64,000 bases of DNA. It comes from Leuctra nigra (taxonomy: Eukaryota > Arthropoda > Insecta > Plecoptera > Leuctridae). The position numbers were made by a program, and so were the translations under genes. Of this stretch, positions 59,201-64,000 are shown piece after piece (within the stretch, counting starts at the first letter, position 1; each line of letters starts with the position of its first letter). The stretch spans positions 23,964,345 through 24,028,344 of the forward strand of contig OW203762.1 of the NCBI GenBank assembly GCA_934045905.1, read 5' to 3'. The notes under the pieces were generated by a model. The model did no database searches. It had not been told where the DNA came from and worked only from the letters and a program-made list of their open reading frames with translations.

Positions 59201-61330
59201 GAAACATGTGATAAGTGATTCATAATGCGTATACAATTTGTAAACTGCACCATTTTCAATGTCACTTTACTTGTAAACTGTCATTTAAACACGTTTATGT
59301 GTGGCTATGCAATAAACAACGCTTCCTATTTATTGTTTACTTTTGGTCTATTATGCTTTAAAATGTGACGTTGTTATGAACACACTAATAATTGTTAATG
59401 TACATTTAAGAAATTTATAAATTCTCCAAAATGTATGAAAAATTTGAAATAATTCAGCAGTAGTAGATAGTAGTAAGAAGTAGACGAAACCTGCGACCGT
59501 CCCATTGAAGATTGAATAATGTTGATCGATCAAGTTGTAGTTTGTGATTTTTTTCATCTTTAAAAATTGATTTAAAAGTTATAAGGGGATTTCAAATGTA
59601 GAATTCATTAAATTTACATTTATGCAAAACATAATCGCAAAAAATACTTGCGGATCAATATTTTGAATGATCAGTGGATCATAATTCCTCGTACTTTTGG
59701 AGAGGCAGTACCAATAAGTAGGTACCAAGGTTCGAGTACCGGTCATGGCTAGAATGATCTAAACATGGAAGTGTCTGATTTTCTAGATCATGATTCACGT
59801 ATGTCCAGTCCACCAAAACAACAAGCGCACTCGCACCTAACACCAATTAAAAGAAGCAGTAAGCAACATAAAAAACCGATACGGTCATCAACCTTTCTGT
59901 TTCACGAATATACCATGAATTATTAATTAACCTGATGGAACCAAAGTGCTTCCCATGATGATGTTCAAAAGACAAACTCAAACACTTAAATCGCCTCTCG
60001 CAATTCATTTACATAATAACTGGCTATTTTCTGAACCAGATTTTCATTAACAAAGTTTCGGTATACGATTTAAAATAATTGCCGGTATTATTTTGTAACA
60101 AATTTATTTTTTTACAGATAATCAGCCTCATGGTCTTATATAATTGATTGATTTTTTGTCCAAGATATAACTTATACATACTCCCACATATAAAAGAGAA
60201 TGGGTAACTAATTGATACTGTTTTATGTTTTTCGTTTGGGAATGGTCTTTGGAATAAACTAATTTTTTACCTTGCTCTTGGCTAGAACACGACTCAGCAA
60301 GGACATATAACCAGGTGATCGGTATGTAAAACCCACATCATTATTAACCAATATTATATCTAAACATCTTTCGTCTTATCTTTAATTTACTAGGATTAAA
60401 ACTCATAAATTTAAATTAGCATGCCAATCGATTTTTTAATGAGGTAGTAAAAATGTCATAAACTAATAATGGATTTGAACAAAGGTGAAGGTAAGCGAAG
60501 TTTTGCTTGACAGGAATTGTACTTTCATTGACAAGTCCCTCAAAATAACAACTCAGTTCCTGTCAGGAATAAGCCTTTTAGGAAGAATCGATGAGTACAG
60601 GACGTTGATTTGTATTATACCTGTCAGATTTCAAGAGCTGATAACATAACCAGATGATTTGAGATGTCGAAAATTGAAATGGCCGGAAGGAAGCTACCTT
60701 TCGAAGCGCACAGAAGCGATTTCTATCTCTAAATTAAGAAGAGGTAAGGTGAAAAAAAGTTGTTTTCACGATATTTGGAGAAACGCCAGAAGGCCTACGC
60801 ACTTCACGCACAAGAAACAAAGCAACATCAGACTGGTTGATTCAAGATTCGAATGTTGCTAATAAAAATACACAAACTGGATCGGTGGAAAAAAAGACAG
60901 TTGATGTTCTCTTGAGTGGATTGTAAGTTGGGGAAGAGAGGGCTGGTGTTGTGATGAGTTGTTTCCAATCCAAGTTGTGACACATTTTATGCAATTTAAT
61001 TTTAGATGTCATCAATAATTATGAAAACATGTCATGAACAAAATTCTATTTAAAAATATCTTAAAAATAATGCGTAAAATACACTATTAATTGTTTGCAA
61101 CAACCATATTTAAAAATAAAATCTGCTAGGTACGTAAATTATGAATGAAAAAGTTGACATTTTCACAAGCATGCTAATTTTGAAAGTTAATAATAAATGA
61201 TTTGGGATACAAAATATTTGTATATGTTTTCACAAAAGCAATATTCAATAAATTGATTTGAATGAATGTTACAAACATGATTTTTTTTTATGATATATGT
61301 TTTACAAATAATCAAAATTCTGGTACTCAC
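53300..61330. other. First intron of the PDZ gene, distal part
   Basis: AT-rich, with a poly(C) run at 58258-58277, a short inverted pair TCATTGGCTA / TAGCCAATGA around 55818-55908 and a duplicated TTGATCAGTCTCGCAAAATC phrase near 57170-57210. No coding exon is supported. Confidence 0.45.
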
Positions 61331-61560
61331 CAATTTTTCAAACAAATCCAATTCTCGAAAAGCGCACACAGTTTCCCACGATGCGCCCTCCTACATAATC
61401 CCCTAGCACGGCACTAACACACAGTCCACTAATACCTTGTCGGCACTGTTAGAGATCAGTCAGCTGTTCAGGAGGCACACCTGACGTGACTGCACTGTAC
61501 AGACACCGGCGAGAGACTGGCGTGGAGAGCTCTGCACAGGTGTTGTCAGGCCGGGGGGAG
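61331..61560 (-). promoter_or_regulatory. Probable non-coding first exon and promoter region of the PDZ gene
   Basis: On minus a strong donor, AAATTG|GTGAGT, ends at 61331 and is preceded by a GC-richer stretch of about 230 bp, unlike the surrounding DNA. No ATG opens a long frame into the donor, which fits a 5'-UTR exon. The ATG exon at 36642 needs such an upstream exon. The start near 61560 is a guess from base composition, and the exon could instead belong to another transcript. Confidence 0.45.
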
Positions 61561-61599
61561 GGGGCACAGGTGACCACGGTAGCAAGGGGGGAGGCTTCG

Positions 61600-64000
61600 T
61601 TAAAACATCAGAATATAGCGGAAATATGGGAAAAGTGTTTCCGAAGTGTTATTTTATTTTTTTAATTTTATTAATTGAATCAATTTAATTAATTTAATTT
61701 TATAAATAGGTACTACTTTTTTAATAAAGGTGAAGAAATGATTTGGATATGCGCTTTTTTATTTCATTCTCTTTAAATCTATTAGTTAATTAAATTTGAA
61801 AATTACTGTTATATAACCGTAAATTACCTTTTAAAAATGGTATAAAAATGTTTTTATATGAGCTCTTATATTTATATTTCTTTCTTTATCGCCTAAAAAC
61901 TATTTTTGTTTTATAATTACGATTATAAAAATCGTTAATTACTTTTTAAAATGCAAGACTCACTGGACTCTCACGATTCGGTTCGATTCCCTGTGTCGGT
62001 CATCCTGATCATCATCGTATAAGAATCCTCTTAATCACACTTTATTTATTTATTTACAATAACGCATCCAACAGAGTATAACGGGGACATATATGACAAT
62101 AGCATAGATTAATATTAAAAATTATGGTATTGCGTGTGCTATTTGTGTTAATAATTTTATTTCAGATACGGTATTTGCTATTAAATAATAACATTTTGTT
62201 AATAAATGTTTTCTTGAATAACAATTTTCCTCTCGGAGCAATTTGATGACAATAGAACAAGACTTAAAAATCTTCAAGAAAATATTTTATACTTATTTTA
62301 TAATAAGTTATGAAAGTTTTTTTTTATAGAATAAGGAACAAAAGAGGAAATAATCTTGACACAGAAGAAAGCGTTGGGTATTATTTTATTTAGAAACCAT
62401 CCAAATCGGTCTAGGTACACGTGTCCTATAACATTTTCAGTAACGCATTTCCTATACATGGCCAGAAAATAACAGGACGTAAACCACTTGTAAAATACTA
62501 TAATTTAATAATTTGTATCATGAAAATAATATGAATTGAGATTGAGACTATGGTGTTGGAAACGATATTGGAATGAAAGTGAGTGGCTGGTACACTGTGA
62601 GTGTGAATCTTGTTCTTGCATTGGCGCTTGGGGCGAGATGATTGGGGGGGGGGGGGGGGGGGCTAGGGGGGGGGGGAGTAAAAACTTCTTGTAAAGGAAC
62701 TGGTTTCGTTTCTTACATATCACGACATTATACTATAAGAGATAGGTAGGTAACTCTACTGCAAACCACGCAATATGCAATGCTGGCTAAGAATAATCTT
62801 CATCTGGAAATTCGAGATTGTTAGGTTGATGTTTATTTTTTTGTGATGCATGTTCCAATTACGGATGATTTTTTTTTGAGGATGTATGTAGGTAGGAATA
62901 CATTAATTGGGAGAGCAATGCGAGTTATCTAATTTGACTTCTTTGGCACTTGTTATGCACTTTTGTTTTCGCTTAGATAAACCATGTCACACAATTAACT
63001 TGATCAAGATGAAATTTAATTGCTAGTGTACTGAGTGATATATTATGTTGTGATTTTGTCCTTGATGTCAACTTCTTTGTTATCTCATATTGTAGATATT
63101 GCCAGTACCTACTGGTATTTTGAAAAACACAGATACTAAGATAAGTTATTATTATATTGCATAATATAAGGTTTTGATTAATCTTTGAATAATACAGCCT
63201 AAAATATTCAAAGTTAAACTGTCCAGAAACTGTCCAATTTATGATTATTTAATATCATGATTAAAATTTCAAAGGTCAAACAACTTAGAATAGTACATTT
63301 ACCAAAAACTTTAGCAGACATGTGGTTCCTATCCTTGATCCTTCTTTTATTTACACATTTTTTATGCATACATATGTTAATATTTTGATAGGAATCTTTG
63401 CAACCAGCAATTTACCATTCGTAGAGAAAAATAGAACCTTTGAGAGTTAAATTTTACATTTCGAAAAACAATATGCATACGTAAACACAACATGCCATTA
63501 CTACTCACTTTATCCATCCTCAATGATGTTCCAAAAATTAAGATCATAACTTCAAGTAGTTTCTTGTACTTTTTTGACCGCGTCTGATCATATTTAAAAA
63601 CTATAATTATTTTGAAAGTCGAAAGAAAATTGGAAGGAAGAACATAATTACGATTTTGTGCAAATTCTCAATTAACATAATCCACGAATGAAAATGTACA
63701 CGCTGCATCAATCTCTACTGAATCTGCCCATCCCAACCCATCCCGTCCCTTCTCGATTCCCACACAACCAACCTGCTGGGGTGGGATGATCACATTGAAT
63801 GAGATACGGAAATATAACTTAAATCACAGCCTCGAAATTTAAATTTCTTTAGTAATGAGTAAAAAAAATCTATGTAAACTAACACTTCCTCTTCCTTTAA
63901 AAACAACCGAATCTCTGAGATCCATTGTTGAGCAGTGATCTCAACGAATTTTAATAATTACTATTTAAACAATAACTGTGTTGTGAAGGCTATAATCTTG
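61600..64000. other. AT-rich region upstream of the putative first exon
   Basis: It contains a tRNA-like B box at 61980-61990, an interrupted poly(G) tract at 62644-62676 and no supported gene. The proline-rich minus-strand frame at 62505-62723 is simply the complement of the G tract. Confidence 0.5.

Noticed and set aside
62505..62723. Proline-rich 72-residue minus-strand frame
   Set aside because: The proline run is the translation of the poly(G) tract at 62644-62676.

Overview
The window looks like nuclear DNA of an insect: AT-rich, intron-split genes, long introns, many short non-autonomous DNA transposons, tRNA genes with internal Pol III boxes, and no prokaryote-like gene packing. A hemolymph-LPS-binding-protein-like C-type lectin and the interspersed repeat style suggest Hemiptera, perhaps a planthopper. 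That taxon is an inference from general familiarity, not from a search.

Positions 1-25955 are a tandem, rearranged array of one large segment seen three times (1-7204; 7205-9041 plus 12247-17155; 20943-25955). Each copy carries the same tRNA-Gly(GCC) gene on the minus strand, the same 155-bp MITE, the same 268-bp foldback and the same 98-bp hairpin. Copies 1 and 2 also carry a 40-bp minisatellite. A C-type lectin gene (18134-20962, plus strand, four exons) lies between copies 2 and 3. It is broken by a 10-bp tandem duplication and by a TGA at a conserved Cys position. A scar at 7205 joins the minisatellite flank directly to the last codons of a lectin, so a second lectin copy appears to have been lost there. 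Copy 1 carries a 1189-bp TTAA-flanked foldback transposon whose empty site is preserved in copy 3. Between the two parts of copy 2 (9042-12246) is a patchwork of repeats, including a hAT-like MITE with an 8-bp target duplication.

Positions 25956-28400 hold a small foldback element, one weak candidate exon and otherwise nothing recognised.

Positions 28410-61560 are one minus-strand gene. Five coding exons (36615-28956) join in frame with consensus splice sites into a 765-residue protein with two PDZ domains, related to Big bang / PDZD2 / IL-16-like scaffolds. A non-coding first exon probably lies near 61331-61560, giving a first intron of about 24.7 kb. The exon that completes PDZ2 is preceded by a 57-bp minisatellite that is itself a multiplied copy of that exon's splice acceptor and first codons. 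A G-tract-bearing hAT-like element sits 75 bp upstream of the acceptor of the ATG exon.

No new biochemical system is evident. The most unusual structures are the splice-acceptor minisatellite, the TTAA foldback with its paralogous empty site, the two foldback families sharing an apical motif, and the lectin/tRNA array with gene loss. Part of the array could be an assembly artefact (uncollapsed haplotypes), which should be kept in mind.
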